64,000 bases of DNA, taken from Pedobacter alluvionis. GTDB taxonomy: Bacteria > Bacteroidota > Bacteroidia > Sphingobacteriales > Sphingobacteriaceae. The DNA lies in contig NZ_RCCK01000014.1 in NCBI RefSeq assembly GCF_003664035.1, positions 394,981-458,980 of the forward strand, written 5' to 3'. The notes beneath the pieces were generated by a model that was given only the letters and a program-made list of their open reading frames with translations, had not been told where the DNA came from and searched no databases. This document shows positions 35,352 through 45,813 of this stretch, in pieces. Position 1 is the first letter of the stretch. Each line of letters begins with the position of its first letter. Position numbers and translations under genes: made by a program.

Positions 35352-36617
35352 TTAAGGCTTAACCACCAATGGCGCTCCGTTTACTATTACGTTTTCAATT
35401 TTAACATCCTGATGCCTGTTTTTTAAAAAAGGTGTTTTGGTAGTTACTTCCAAATCTTTAAAAAGAAAGCCAGATACCTTATCTTCCGGGTTCCCATCCA
35501 TTTCGCCAAACTTTGTTGCTTCTACTTTGATGTTTGACATCCTGATGTTTTTGATTGTACCAAATGGTTTTGCTGTGCTGCCTGCCAAATCGAAAAACTG
35601 TTTCCAGGGATTTAAGTCGATAATCGCACCGCATTTCCCGGTAATGTTTTCTACCGTAATATTTTCGTAAAGCTGAAAAGTATCTCCACGCATTTTCATT
35701 TTTAAAATGGGACAGTTATTTTCCACTTTACAGTTGCGCATGGTAATATTGCGCGCATGGATACACTCACTTCCCATCGTTAAGGTAGCATGTGCTTCGC
35801 CGATGGTACAGTTTTCAATTAAAATGTCTTCAACAATGCCATTTTCTGGCAGTTTCTGTGCATCGGGTCCTTTACCACCTTTAATACAAATGGCATCGTC
35901 ATTTACCGAGATATAACAGTTTCTGATGATTACTTTTTTACAAAAATCAATGTCTATCCCATCAGTGCTGGGGGCTTTTACAGGCCTGAATGGTGAACGG
36001 ATATCGCAATTTTCAATTAATACATGGTTAGATTGGTATAAATGTGTAGTCCAGAATCCTGCATTACGCAATTTTACCCCCTTAATATTCACATTGTTGC
36101 ATCCCCAGATAAAAATTAACCGCGGACGGCTTACCTCCAGATTTGTAGATTCTCTTCCTAATTTTTTAAGTGAATCGAGATGTGCCCAAAATGTTTTCCA
36201 GAATTTAAGGCCATTTCCATCAATGGTGCCTGGTCCTGAAATACTAAAACCATCTACCTTTGTGGCATTAACCAATGCGGCAAAATATTTAAGGCTCCTG
36301 CCTTCCATCCGCGATGGTATGAATGGATAATCTTTTATATCATCAGAGCCCTTAAGCACAGCACCTTCCTGTAACAACAGCTTCGTTTTAGGCTTAAAAA
36401 AGAGTGCTCCGCTAAGATAAACACCTTTAGGAATTACAATCGTTCCTCCTCCTTTTTGGTAAGCCTTATCGATTACACTTTGAATGGCTTTGGTATTCAG
36501 TTTAGTGCTATCAGTACCTACACCAAATTTTGTGATGATATAATCTTGTGCCATGGCATTTATACCAATGAAGGTAAACAAATTGAGTATTAGGAGTCTT
36601 TTGATGATAAATTGCAT
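35352..36617 (-). CDS. Glycoside hydrolase family 28 (polygalacturonase/rhamnogalacturonan hydrolase type)
   Basis: 421 residues with signal peptide (LILNLFTFIGINAMAQ). Parallel beta-helix with GH28 motifs: STDGIDIDFCKKVIIRNC, VNDDAICIKGG with the catalytic Asp pair, GSECIHARNITMRNC in place of the usual GHG, and KMKMRGDT near RIK. The GSE variant is met in exo-acting members of the family, so an exo-cleaving enzyme on galacturonosyl ends is likely. Last gene of the minus-strand enzyme run, 51 bp after GH106. Confidence 0.9.
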   Translation of the reverse strand: MQFIIKRLLILNLFTFIGINAMAQDYIITKFGVGTDSTKLNTKAIQSVIDKAYQKGGGTIVIPKGVYLSGALFFKPKTKLLLQEGAVLKGSDDIKDYPFIPSRMEGRSLKYFAALVNATKVDGFSISGPGTIDGNGLKFWKTFWAHLDSLKKLGRESTNLEVSRPRLIFIWGCNNVNIKGVKLRNAGFWTTHLYQSNHVLIENCDIRSPFRPVKAPSTDGIDIDFCKKVIIRNCYISVNDDAICIKGGKGPDAQKLPENGIVEDILIENCTIGEAHATLTMGSECIHARNITMRNCKVENNCPILKMKMRGDTFQLYENITVENITGKCGAIIDLNPWKQFFDLAGSTAKPFGTIKNIRMSNIKVEATKFGEMDGNPEDKVSGFLFKDLEVTTKTPFLKNRHQDVKIENVIVNGAPLVVKP

Positions 36618-36668
36618 ATTATTTGTATAAGTTTTAAAATTCCGCGTGCCGGAGTTAATAATATATGT

Positions 36669-39440
36669 TTAGTTGAAAGCTGTAATGCTTACCTGGCCGA
36701 TTAATCCCGAAGGCATTACCTTCCAACCTGAAGCATCAAAATCTTTATAATTAATATCTACAAAATTGATCTCATGATAATTTCGCCACTGGATTTTTTT
36801 AATATCCATATCACGGATCCGGTTCGCCATCAAATTAACCACTTCAATTTTTATGGTATTATGTCCTGCTTTTAAATATTTACCCACACGGGCCTGAAAA
36901 GGAATACTCCATAAAATGCCCACTTCCTGTCCATTGATCCATACACGTGCACTCTCATCTACCTGGTTCAGTTTTAAAACATATTCTTTGGCGGTTTTCG
37001 AACTCAGCGTAAAGCTTGAAGTATAAACACCTGTACCAGAAAAGGCCTGTAATTTAGGATCGTTTAAAGTAGTCCAGCTCACGAGTTTAGCTAACTGCTG
37101 ATCTGCCGGAAGTTCTGGTCCACCTTCAGTAAAATCTAAATTCCAGGGTTGGTTGAGGTTAACAGTACTGGTAGCTTTGTTTAAATAAACCCAGGGCGTA
37201 TTGATTGTACCATTACGCTCAACTTTTAAAAACAAACTCTCCCCCGGTTTAAGCTGTACACGAACCTTTTTATCGAGTATTGCCGCCAAACCCACATTCG
37301 AGCTTTGCGGATCCATGATTAAAACCTGTCCACTTTCATTTAAAGAAAGTTCGGTATCAATGTCTTTAGCGCTGTGGTTAACCAGGTAATAATATTTGCC
37401 CGTTGTTGTTTTCCTCCTGATAAACTGTAGTCCGGTATCGGTTAATGTTTCTCTGTTAATGTTTATCGAATTTAATGCTTTTTGCACATCCGCAGCCAAT
37501 AAAATTACGCCTGTCCCAACTTTAAATTGTTTAATACCATTTGCCCCATCCGTAAAGATAAATTTTGCTAAATCAGCCTTTAGCTGTGCTCTTCTGGCTT
37601 CCAGGTTATGTAAACCTGGAGCATCTTTAGGCAGTGCCTGAAAAATCACTTTTGCTCCATTACTGGCCAGTTTTATCATCTGATCTAGCGTTTCCGGGCT
37701 CATCATTTCGCATTGCGGAACAATTAATACCTGATATGGCGAAGCGTCTGCGTTGGTACTGATTAATGCATGGTTAACCGTTGATTGCTTTAACAAGCGA
37801 TCGGATGCAAAATCGAACGAATAACCCGATTTAGAAAGATCTTTTGATAATTTATAAAAGGCCGTTGGATGTAACCACTCGTCAACATCATGTACTTTTA
37901 GGGCCATATCCAAACCTTTCGCCTTGTTCCAAACATCATAAATTGGCCAATAAATTAATAGTTCGTTGTCTGGCTTTCCTGATTGAAGAATAGATTGACA
38001 ACGGGCTATATAATTATTCAATCCTTGTGCCTGTGGCCATAAACTGTTGTTTGGATTCATTTCTACCGAAGCGTAAAACAGCCATCCCGGCCAGGGCACA
38101 TTTGCTGGCGAATTGGTGGTTCCATGGTAAAAAATGTGATTAATTCCTGCCAAAAACAATTGCTCCGCTTCTGGTTTGCATTGCGAAAACGAGGTTTTAA
38201 AATGTTCTGTAAGCCAGGTAAATGTTTCGGAAGAAACCAGTTTTTTGCCGCCAGTATGCGCTGCAGAAGAAGCAAATTTGAACATCATCGGATCTGGATC
38301 TACGTTGCGGATATCCGCTGGATCACGCCTAAGCCCTGGAATCGGAAAGTAACTAGAACCAAAGGTTTCTGTTTCGGGAATATCAACGGCTCCATAAAGA
38401 TCGAGCAGATTGCCTGGCGAACCATGCGACTGGTTTTTGGTAACCGATTTAAACTGATGTGCCCAATTGGTCCAGTTTTGTGTGAAATTATGGAGCAAAA
38501 GCTCATCCATGGTTTCCCGGTAATCAGATTTTAAACGCGCAATATCTGCACTTGTTGAATCTTTACCGGTTAATTCTTTAATATGAGCCGCAAGGTCGTA
38601 CCCCCTATTTTTCTTAAATTCCTGAAAGAAAGTTGGTGTCCAGGTAGCGCCATACACTTCATAACTATCATTAAAAAATGACCGGACGCCTTGTGGTTTT
38701 CCTCCAAAAGCATCTGAAAATCTTTTCAGGTAAACATCAACTGCATTTTTATCGAGGTGATCTAAAGTAAAACCTTCCCCCCCTGGCGCTGCGCGTTTAA
38801 CCATTTGCCGTGTTTTACCTGCAAATGCAGCATAAATATCCCAGCTGCCACTCGTTGGCGACCAACTTAAAGCTCCATCGGCCTGAACTTTGGAAAGCAG
38901 ATTGAGCACCTCACCTTTTGGCCCATAAGCGGTTAAAGCCTGTAACTGCGCGAAATCCTGTTTCGCTTCTTTAACTTGAATGGTTTCGGTTAACTTCTCT
39001 CCCACCTTGAGTGTATATTGATGGGTAATTAGTTTGGTGGCGGCATTTTCGGGCTTAATCTGCGGACCACCAAAAGGCCAGCCTGTACCTGTATTCATGT
39101 CTACTCCTAAACCCAAAGTATTGGCTTTATTTACCGTATAGTGTAATATATCCATCCACTCTGGCGATAAAAATTGTAAATACTGCTTTTCAAAACCCTT
39201 GGCGCCATAAATCGGTGTAATTTCTACTCCACCGAGTCCAGCATCTGCATATTTTTTTAAAACAAGGTTCAAATTCTGCTTGTCTACAGCATTTCCCATC
39301 CACCACCAGCGGGTCCAGGGTTTCATTTGCTTTTCGATAACGGGCCAGCTACCTGTCTTTTTCACAGGCTTTTGTGCTTTAGCTAAACTAAAAATCAATG
39401 TACTAAGCAGCAGAACAGAAAAGAATCTATTTAATTGCAT
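36669..39440 (-). CDS. GH106-type alpha-L-rhamnosidase
   Basis: 923 residues with signal peptide (LLLSTLIFSLAKAQ). The N-terminal barrel carries MKPWTRWWWMGNAVDKQNL, GLGGVEITPIYG and MNTGTGWPFGGP, which identify family GH106. SFFNDSYEVYG lies in the catalytic region and a C-terminal beta-sandwich (ARVWINGQEVGILWS, IKIEVVNLMANR) binds sugar. It releases rhamnose from rhamnogalacturonan oligosaccharides. It follows the rhamnose mutarotase gene by 3 bp. Confidence 0.9.
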   Translation of the reverse strand: MQLNRFFSVLLLSTLIFSLAKAQKPVKKTGSWPVIEKQMKPWTRWWWMGNAVDKQNLNLVLKKYADAGLGGVEITPIYGAKGFEKQYLQFLSPEWMDILHYTVNKANTLGLGVDMNTGTGWPFGGPQIKPENAATKLITHQYTLKVGEKLTETIQVKEAKQDFAQLQALTAYGPKGEVLNLLSKVQADGALSWSPTSGSWDIYAAFAGKTRQMVKRAAPGGEGFTLDHLDKNAVDVYLKRFSDAFGGKPQGVRSFFNDSYEVYGATWTPTFFQEFKKNRGYDLAAHIKELTGKDSTSADIARLKSDYRETMDELLLHNFTQNWTNWAHQFKSVTKNQSHGSPGNLLDLYGAVDIPETETFGSSYFPIPGLRRDPADIRNVDPDPMMFKFASSAAHTGGKKLVSSETFTWLTEHFKTSFSQCKPEAEQLFLAGINHIFYHGTTNSPANVPWPGWLFYASVEMNPNNSLWPQAQGLNNYIARCQSILQSGKPDNELLIYWPIYDVWNKAKGLDMALKVHDVDEWLHPTAFYKLSKDLSKSGYSFDFASDRLLKQSTVNHALISTNADASPYQVLIVPQCEMMSPETLDQMIKLASNGAKVIFQALPKDAPGLHNLEARRAQLKADLAKFIFTDGANGIKQFKVGTGVILLAADVQKALNSININRETLTDTGLQFIRRKTTTGKYYYLVNHSAKDIDTELSLNESGQVLIMDPQSSNVGLAAILDKKVRVQLKPGESLFLKVERNGTINTPWVYLNKATSTVNLNQPWNLDFTEGGPELPADQQLAKLVSWTTLNDPKLQAFSGTGVYTSSFTLSSKTAKEYVLKLNQVDESARVWINGQEVGILWSIPFQARVGKYLKAGHNTIKIEVVNLMANRIRDMDIKKIQWRNYHEINFVDINYKDFDASGWKVMPSGLIGQVSITAFN

Positions 39441-39443
39441 ATT

Positions 39444-39752
39444 TTAATCTAAATGGAATACCATTTCTAAAGGAAATGTTTTTGGAGAATTATCGGCATT
39501 GGTTTCCATAATATCGGCCATGTATGCCCACCATTTCTGCAGGATCCGGGTGCTACCTAAATCCTGAGAGGAGCTGCCATTTTGTTGTTGCACAGCAAAA
39601 AGTGTATTGGTTTCTTCATCTAAAAAAATAGAATAATCGCTGATCCCATTTTCCTTTAATAAAGCAGATAGTTCTGGCCAGATCTCATCATGGCGCTTTT
39701 TATATTCTGCTTTAAAACCGGGTTTAAGCTTCATTTTGAATGCAATTTTCAT
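39444..39752 (-). CDS. rhaM: L-rhamnose mutarotase
   Basis: 102 residues, the standard length. KMKLKPGFKAEYKKRHDEIWPEL, then DYSIFLDEETNTLFAVQ and QKWWAYMADIMETN are typical, with the active-site His in RHDEIW. It interconverts anomers of L-rhamnose, which GH106 releases. Its stop is 3 bp before the GH106 start, a rational pairing. No other rhamnose catabolic gene is in the window. Confidence 0.95.
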   Translation of the reverse strand: MKIAFKMKLKPGFKAEYKKRHDEIWPELSALLKENGISDYSIFLDEETNTLFAVQQQNGSSSQDLGSTRILQKWWAYMADIMETNADNSPKTFPLEMVFHLD

Positions 39753-39792
39753 GTTTTTAATTTTATTTTTAATGAGTTTTAGTAACCAGCCC

Positions 39793-39926
39793 TGTCATTC
39801 TTAATGCAGTAAAGAATCCAGAACCGATAAGCACTCAAACAGAGTTCTTCATTTACATTTTGGTTCAGTGTTTTTAGCTAAACCTGTGTTCTATGCTTAA
39901 AGATTCTTCACTATGTTCAGAATCAC
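39793..39926. repeat. Imperfect inverted repeat between GH105 and rhaM
   Basis: TGTCATTCTTAATGCAGT and AAGAATC near 39793-39819 pair with GATTCTTCACTATGTTCAGA and following bases near 39900-39926, with about 80 bp between. This is a further REP-like class. Confidence 0.5.
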
Positions 39927-39974
39927 AAATATTCATGGCCTGTGTTTTTCCTAAATCTCTGAAATTCATCTCAG

Positions 39975-41102
39975 TTACTTTTTAAGCTTATATACCTCTG
40001 TTCCGGCCAATAGGAAACAACCCAAACCATAATCTTCAAAATCAGGCATGCTGGTGTAACTTACCGGCTGTCCGTCTTTTGGTTCCTTACCTGTTCCCTG
40101 CATAAAACCGATAAAACCATTTTTTTGAACGGCATCTTTCGTCATGGCCTTCCAGGCTTTAGTAATAATCGGCAGATAAGTAGTCTTATCTAAAATACCC
40201 TGATTTACACCCCAAGCCATGCCATATACAAACAAAGCAGTGCCCGAAGTTTCCTTACCGCCAAAATGGGTCGCATCGTGCAAACTTACATTCCAGAAAC
40301 CATCAGTACGCTGGATGGCCGCCAAAGCTTTGATCATTTCTTGATAGGTTTTTAAATATTCGTTGCGATGAGTTTCATTTTCAGGAATAATCTCTAACAC
40401 ACGTACCAATGCGGCCACCACCCATCCATTCCCCCTCGCCCAGTAACAATCTTCCCCATTTGGTTCTTTATAAGGGGGCACAAAATCTTTATCGCGCCAC
40501 CAAAGGCCATCTTTGGCATTGTACAAGCCACCACCTTCGGTATTTTTAGAATGCATATACATTTTGTACATGTAATTGTAATAGGTGGTATCGTTGTATA
40601 ATTTACCCAGTCTGGCAAAAACAGGCATCCCCATTTGTATCGCATCAATCCAGGTCCAGTCATTTACTTTGCCCGATTTGATTACCAGATTGATAGAAGC
40701 TTTAATGTCTTTAATGCGTTCGGGTTGTTTATCGATCAGATAAAGATCAATATAGGTTTGTCCACAGGCCTGATCGTCGGCATTTTTTGTAGTAATACCA
40801 TTTCTTAGGCCCCAGTTGTGTTTTTCGCCCCATTGAACCGCATAATCGTAATATGCTTTTTCAGGATGAATTTTATAAAGATTCATTAATCCTTCGTAAT
40901 ACACTGCCCTCGTCCAGATGTTGCTTGGCCGCTCCCTATTGGTTATGATCGACTTCCCGGCATCAGGCCATTTATTCATAAAATAAGCATTTGTTGATTT
41001 CAATACTTTTAAAACCTTCTTTTTATTGGAGATTTTTTGTGCAAAAAGCACCTGTGTAAATATGCTGAGAATCAGAGCGGAACTGAATATAAATTTCTTC
41101 AT
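39975..41102 (-). CDS. GH105 unsaturated rhamnogalacturonyl hydrolase (YteR/YesR-type)
   Basis: 375 residues with signal peptide (ALILSIFTQVLFAQ). An (alpha/alpha)6 barrel with RAVYYEGLMNLYK, DDQACGQTYIDLYL and ARGNGWVVAALVRVLEI is typical of the family. It removes the unsaturated galacturonate left by rhamnogalacturonan lyase, so it works directly after the PL11 enzyme encoded upstream. 20 bp after the GH2 gene. Confidence 0.93.
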   Translation of the reverse strand: MKKFIFSSALILSIFTQVLFAQKISNKKKVLKVLKSTNAYFMNKWPDAGKSIITNRERPSNIWTRAVYYEGLMNLYKIHPEKAYYDYAVQWGEKHNWGLRNGITTKNADDQACGQTYIDLYLIDKQPERIKDIKASINLVIKSGKVNDWTWIDAIQMGMPVFARLGKLYNDTTYYNYMYKMYMHSKNTEGGGLYNAKDGLWWRDKDFVPPYKEPNGEDCYWARGNGWVVAALVRVLEIIPENETHRNEYLKTYQEMIKALAAIQRTDGFWNVSLHDATHFGGKETSGTALFVYGMAWGVNQGILDKTTYLPIITKAWKAMTKDAVQKNGFIGFMQGTGKEPKDGQPVSYTSMPDFEDYGLGCFLLAGTEVYKLKK

Positions 41103-41122
41103 GGTGATATTTCGCTTATCGA

Positions 41123-44026
41123 TTAATTGGAATTAGGTTTTGGTTTTAACTCATCCGGACTATCTTTTGTAAAGGTATCAAACTGAATTTTCGAAGGACT
41201 TTCGAAGATATCTTTTACGGTATTAAAAGCCACTTCATATTTTGGATTAAACTGATCAGACATCATATATTGCTGTAAGCTGAAATAAAGTTGTTGTGAA
41301 GCAGGAGTATCTTTTAAATCAGGTGAAAGATTGGCACTTGAAACCACAAGTTTCCCCTTACCCACTTTTGCTTCGAAAACCAATGCCAAACGGCGGTTCA
41401 AAAACCAGGTATCGATTGGTTGAATAATAGGCCTAAATCCAGAGGGAAAATCTTCGAGGTTCATCACCTGCGATTTGTTTACAATTTCCCACCATTGCAT
41501 CTCACTGTGATAATCGGTTGGAAAATTTTTAAAAGCAGCATGTTTTGGATCACATAAAATCCCTAAAGTATGTGGTGGACGCATTTTAAACCAGGAAGTA
41601 TTCCAGAAAACAGGAAGAAAGCTTTGCACCACCTCTTTTCCTTTTACTATTTTGCCAGCTGCATTGAGAAAAACATTGCCACCATCTGCTAAAACGGACC
41701 GGGCTTTATCATCTAAACTGGTGCAATAGTACACATTGCTTTTAACCGCTGGCAAATGCGCAGGATAAACCCAGAAATTCCAATCGTTGGCAAATTCAGT
41801 TCCATCGATGGTAACTTCCAGTTTCAGTTTTGCTGCTTTTGTAATACCACTTAAGGGAAATTTAATTTCTCCTATGGCAATACAATTAGTAACAGCTAAG
41901 GCTTTAGGATTGAAATTGCCTTTGGCTACGTTTACGCCGCCCTCATCGTTGAGTGTCCATGAGAGTTTTGCATTTTCAATTGGCGCTTGCCCGAAATGCG
42001 CCACTTCTACAGCAGCTTCCAGGGTTTCATTATTGGTAAAAACAAATTTTGAAACTTTTAGCAAAGGTACCGTGCTATTAGAAAAGCGCTTAAATTCCTT
42101 AGCGGTAATATAACCTTTCTCATCCCAGAAGGCATCTAAAACACCTACAAGTGCGGTTCCCTGCCCAGGATAATCATTTAGCGATAATAACTGGTAGCCA
42201 TTATAATTTGGTGTGCGTAATGCTTTTTCAATTTCATTTTTATAACAAAGGGCTTGTAATTTACCCGAAGCCATTAAAAAATCGTGCCCCTGATTGGCCA
42301 TATCGTGGTCTTTGAGATCTTCCTGAAACATTTCGAAGTTCTTTGCGCGATAAACACCTGTGTATTTTTTTATTTCATCGAAATTAGGAAAGGCACAATA
42401 CTGCCCCATTTCGTGTGCTACAAAAGGTACGGTAAACTGCTCGATCTGTTTGGCATAGGTTGAAATACTTTCCGGCTTTCTGCCCCAATCTAAACCTCTT
42501 GCACCAGCACGAACCATATATTCGTTGTTTGGAATAACCGGCCAGCTACCACCAACTGAAGCGCCTGTGTATAATCTTCTCGAATCTTTTGCTTTCCAAT
42601 AATTATTAAACTTAGTAAGATATTCAACCTGTCTGCCGCGCGGTTCGTTACCATAGGCCATCATACAAAATGATGCATAATTGCCATAGTTTTTGGTCAT
42701 GCGGTTGGTTTCATCGTAAATAAACTGGTCGATCGGTTTTCCATCTCCGATAGACGTACCATGGTTCGCCCAGCTTGGTCCTTCTGGCTGAAGGTAAAAG
42801 CCGATTTGATCTGCAGCAATAAAAGCAGCTTCGGGTGGGCAAAACGAATGGAAACGCATGTGGTTTAAGCCATGGGCCTTCGAAATTTTAAAAATGCGTA
42901 CCCATGCGGCAACATCCATTGACGGATAACCGGTTAACGGAAATTCGCAATTGTTAACCGTACCGCGTAAAAAAACCGGACGACCATTAATTTCAAAAGT
43001 TCGGCCTACAGCTTTAAACTCGCGCATGCCGAATTGCACTTTTTTCTCGTCTTTTTTGCCATCTTTCGATAGTAAAGTTGCTGTTAAACGGTACAATGCC
43101 GGATCGAACTCATCCCAGGTGGCTATTTTATCGCCCATTGGCAAATTGATTTCTAAGCTACCTTCGCCGTTTGTGATCTGATAAGTTGCTGTTACGGGTT
43201 TTACCTGCAGTACGTTTTTGGTATTGAAACTGCTGGCAGAAAGTATAATTTTCCCTGCAGAAGATTGATTGGCACCAGCCTTAAGTTGGATTTTAACCTT
43301 CGCTGACTTTTTCTTTAAATCAGGGTAAACCTGGATATCTTCAAAATAAACAGGCGAACCTGCAATTACCTCCATTTTACCGACTACACCATTCCAGTTT
43401 CCTTGAGTATGGTCGGTTAAACTATGTGAATCCTGCCCTACATTGATCGCTTTGATGCGATTGTCGATTAATAAAGTGATGGTATGTTTTCCTGCTTTTA
43501 AATTTGCCGGGAGTTCAAAATTCTGCGCAACCACAAAGGTATACTGTGTTCCGATTTCAATATCGTCTATCCAAACCCTCGTTTCTGAATGGGGGTATTC
43601 CAGAGATAACACCATTCTTTTACCCTTCCAACTGGCTGGAATTACGATATCTTTCTGGTACCATGCCGCGCCAGTATAATGTTTGGCGGGGGTTAACCAG
43701 AAAGGCATTTTCAGGTTACCAGGTTTTCGATATTTTTCTAAGCGGGGATGAAAAAAGTACGAGCTATCGTAAATACTTCCTGTCCATTTTGTTTTTAAGG
43801 TAATGTCGTCGCCCTTTAGGTTTCCGGCCATTGAACCTGGCAGATGAACAGATTCCGGAAGAATGGCGGAATACCATTTTCCTTTAATGCCTTCGTCTTT
43901 AGCATCAATTTTGAAACGCCATTTACCAGCAAGCGAAATGTTTTGGGCATGTGTTTGCGTGATGCTTAAAAATATAAAAGCAATGCTCATCAGCACTTTG
44001 AAAACTCGGTTAACCTGTATCTGCAT
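41123..44026 (-). CDS. Glycoside hydrolase family 2 protein (beta-galactosidase/glucuronidase type)
   Basis: 967 residues with signal peptide (MSIAFIFLSITQTHAQ). A sugar-binding jelly roll (WYQKDIVIPASWKGKRMVLS, ETRVWIDDIEIG), an Ig-like domain and a TIM barrel with LRGTVNNCEFPLTG and HMRFHSFCPPEA. Catalytic acid/base is the Glu of MMAYGNEPRG; a likely nucleophile lies in FVAHEMGQYC. Long C-terminal beta part. Likely removes galactose or glucuronate side groups of RG-I; exact specificity unknown. Operon head with an activator motif 70 bp upstream. Confidence 0.86.
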   Translation of the reverse strand: MQIQVNRVFKVLMSIAFIFLSITQTHAQNISLAGKWRFKIDAKDEGIKGKWYSAILPESVHLPGSMAGNLKGDDITLKTKWTGSIYDSSYFFHPRLEKYRKPGNLKMPFWLTPAKHYTGAAWYQKDIVIPASWKGKRMVLSLEYPHSETRVWIDDIEIGTQYTFVVAQNFELPANLKAGKHTITLLIDNRIKAINVGQDSHSLTDHTQGNWNGVVGKMEVIAGSPVYFEDIQVYPDLKKKSAKVKIQLKAGANQSSAGKIILSASSFNTKNVLQVKPVTATYQITNGEGSLEINLPMGDKIATWDEFDPALYRLTATLLSKDGKKDEKKVQFGMREFKAVGRTFEINGRPVFLRGTVNNCEFPLTGYPSMDVAAWVRIFKISKAHGLNHMRFHSFCPPEAAFIAADQIGFYLQPEGPSWANHGTSIGDGKPIDQFIYDETNRMTKNYGNYASFCMMAYGNEPRGRQVEYLTKFNNYWKAKDSRRLYTGASVGGSWPVIPNNEYMVRAGARGLDWGRKPESISTYAKQIEQFTVPFVAHEMGQYCAFPNFDEIKKYTGVYRAKNFEMFQEDLKDHDMANQGHDFLMASGKLQALCYKNEIEKALRTPNYNGYQLLSLNDYPGQGTALVGVLDAFWDEKGYITAKEFKRFSNSTVPLLKVSKFVFTNNETLEAAVEVAHFGQAPIENAKLSWTLNDEGGVNVAKGNFNPKALAVTNCIAIGEIKFPLSGITKAAKLKLEVTIDGTEFANDWNFWVYPAHLPAVKSNVYYCTSLDDKARSVLADGGNVFLNAAGKIVKGKEVVQSFLPVFWNTSWFKMRPPHTLGILCDPKHAAFKNFPTDYHSEMQWWEIVNKSQVMNLEDFPSGFRPIIQPIDTWFLNRRLALVFEAKVGKGKLVVSSANLSPDLKDTPASQQLYFSLQQYMMSDQFNPKYEVAFNTVKDIFESPSKIQFDTFTKDSPDELKPKPNSN

Positions 44027-44094
44027 AAAATTGAACGGTTTATCACCGCTGGTATTTGGTTAGGCTGTTAAAATAAGACAATATCTTCAGGAAA

Positions 44095-44114
44095 GCATCC
44101 TGTAGTATCCTGCT
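44095..44114 (-). promoter_or_regulatory. Candidate PUL activator site upstream of GH2
   Basis: The 20-mer GCATCCTGTAGTATCCTGCT is identical to the one at 47900-47919. Read on the minus strand it is a CAGGA direct repeat with a 10-bp period. It is in the short gap between the acetylesterase stop and the GH2 start, arguing for a separate transcript for the downstream genes. Confidence 0.65.
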
Positions 44115-44121
44115 CCATGAC

Positions 44122-44913
44122 TTATTTCAGGTAGCTATTCAGTTTATTGTGTTTTAATTTATTCAGGCCTTCTACAACAGCAGCTGCATTTAACTTCGCT
44201 CCTGCCTCATTGGTATGCGTATGGTCTTTCTCGGTAAAAAATGTCTTTACCTCAGTTGCACTTAAAGCGGCATATTTATCTTTAATAATTTGGTTCAATG
44301 GAATAAAATCGACTTTTTCGGCTTTTGCAACTTCTTCTGCCCAGCTGGCATAACTGTCGTTGGCTAAAACTACAGCATCATCTTTAACCGGATTGCGTGG
44401 AATTGGTGAGCAAACAATAGGTGTTGCGCCCTTAGCTTTAATATCGCTGATGAATTTGCGCAGGTACCAGCCATAAGTATAAACCACTTCCTGCTTTTTC
44501 TTAATCGGGTTATAAATCTCTTTACTTTCCGTTCCGATACCTTTTATGGTACCACGGGCACGGGCAGTATCGTCTAATGGGCTACTATCGTTATGGCCAA
44601 ACTGCATCATTACGAAATCGCCTTTTTTTACTTTTACCAAAACAGCATCCCACAAACCATTGGTTTGGAAAGTACGACTGCTGGTACCGCCAAGTGCATC
44701 GTTTTCGACGTTGATTTTTTCACTGTTGAATAAATCTCCGATAAAACTTCCCCAGCCCCATAAAGCACCATCACCTTTACCTTTTCCATTTTTAACAGTC
44801 GAATCGCCGATAAGGAATAAAGTGGGTTTTACCTGCTGTTTTAAGATGATACAGGAAGAAAAAACAAGAAAAGAAGTTAAGAGAATGAGGGGTAGGAATT
44901 TAGTCGATTTCAT
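44122..44913 (-). CDS. SGNH-type rhamnogalacturonan acetylesterase, lipoprotein
   Basis: 263 residues with lipobox (FLVFSSCIIL). Block I FLIGDSTVKNG holds the catalytic Ser, block III FVMMQFGHNDSS the Asn, and block V EKDHTHTNEAGAKL the Asp/His pair. It removes acetyl groups from pectin backbone so that lyases and hydrolases can act. Paralogue of the next gene (similar length and order of motifs), 122 bp away. Confidence 0.92.
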   Translation of the reverse strand: MKSTKFLPLILLTSFLVFSSCIILKQQVKPTLFLIGDSTVKNGKGKGDGALWGWGSFIGDLFNSEKINVENDALGGTSSRTFQTNGLWDAVLVKVKKGDFVMMQFGHNDSSPLDDTARARGTIKGIGTESKEIYNPIKKKQEVVYTYGWYLRKFISDIKAKGATPIVCSPIPRNPVKDDAVVLANDSYASWAEEVAKAEKVDFIPLNQIIKDKYAALSATEVKTFFTEKDHTHTNEAGAKLNAAAVVEGLNKLKHNKLNSYLK

Positions 44914-45035
44914 TGTTATTGCCTTCGGGGTTGATTATACGGATTAATTGATTACAACCTTCGGGATGGTTACACCGATTGTTGGATTACACAGATTTAT
45001 ATTGCCTTTGGTCTTTTAGTTTTAGTCTTTCTCCT

Positions 45036-45803
45036 TTATTTAAGAAGATACTTTTTCAAATTACAGTCTTTTAATTCTTTAATTCCTTCTACAACAGATG
45101 CAGCGTTAACTTTTGCGCCTTCTAAATTGGTATGGGTATGGTCGCCTGGAAAATACAGTTTTACCTTATCCGGACCGAGCGCATCATATTTATCGGCTGT
45201 TATTTTATTCAGATCAACGAAACAGGCATTTTCTTCTTTGGCAACATCAGCGGCCCATTTTCCAAAATCGTTATTGGCTCGAACCACTTTGCCATCTTTA
45301 AAAATGTTCCTTGGGATCATGGAAATTACAATTGGTGTAGCACCTTTTGCTTTGGTTTCGCGTACAAATTTGCGGATATACCAGCCATAGGTATGCACCG
45401 TTTCTACTTTTCCATCCGGCCAGGTTAATACTTTAGTGTCTTCGCCGATTCCTTTTAATACACCTCTTCTTCCTGTTTTTGTTGTATCAGGTACGCTTCC
45501 GTCGTTATGTCCGAACTGCATGGCAACGAAATCGCCTGGCTTTAATGTTTTCAAAATCTTCTCCCACCTGCCTTCCGACAAGAAAGTTCTCGTGCTCCTT
45601 CCGGCCATGGCGTTATTTTCTACATCAATCCTGGTGCTATCAAAAAGAGAAGCAATCGGTGTTCCCCAGCCCCAGGTTTCTTTGTTCAAATTACGGACAG
45701 TAGAATCACCAATGATATGCAAAACGGGCTTATGTTGAGCGATAAAGGCAGCAGAACAAATAATGATGATCATTCCTGCCAGGATAAAGCTATATTTTTT
45801 CAT
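45036..45803 (-). CDS. SGNH-type rhamnogalacturonan acetylesterase, second copy
   Basis: 255 residues with an N-terminal signal (GMIIIICSAAFIAQ) but no clear lipobox, so it is probably periplasmic or secreted. Motifs: HIIGDSTVRNLN, FVAMQFGHNDGS and FPGDHTHTNLEGAKVN. It follows the PL11 gene by 10 bp. Different anchoring from its paralogue suggests action at another location. Confidence 0.92.
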   Translation of the reverse strand: MKKYSFILAGMIIIICSAAFIAQHKPVLHIIGDSTVRNLNKETWGWGTPIASLFDSTRIDVENNAMAGRSTRTFLSEGRWEKILKTLKPGDFVAMQFGHNDGSVPDTTKTGRRGVLKGIGEDTKVLTWPDGKVETVHTYGWYIRKFVRETKAKGATPIVISMIPRNIFKDGKVVRANNDFGKWAADVAKEENACFVDLNKITADKYDALGPDKVKLYFPGDHTHTNLEGAKVNAASVVEGIKELKDCNLKKYLLK

Positions 45804-45813
45804 TTTATAATTA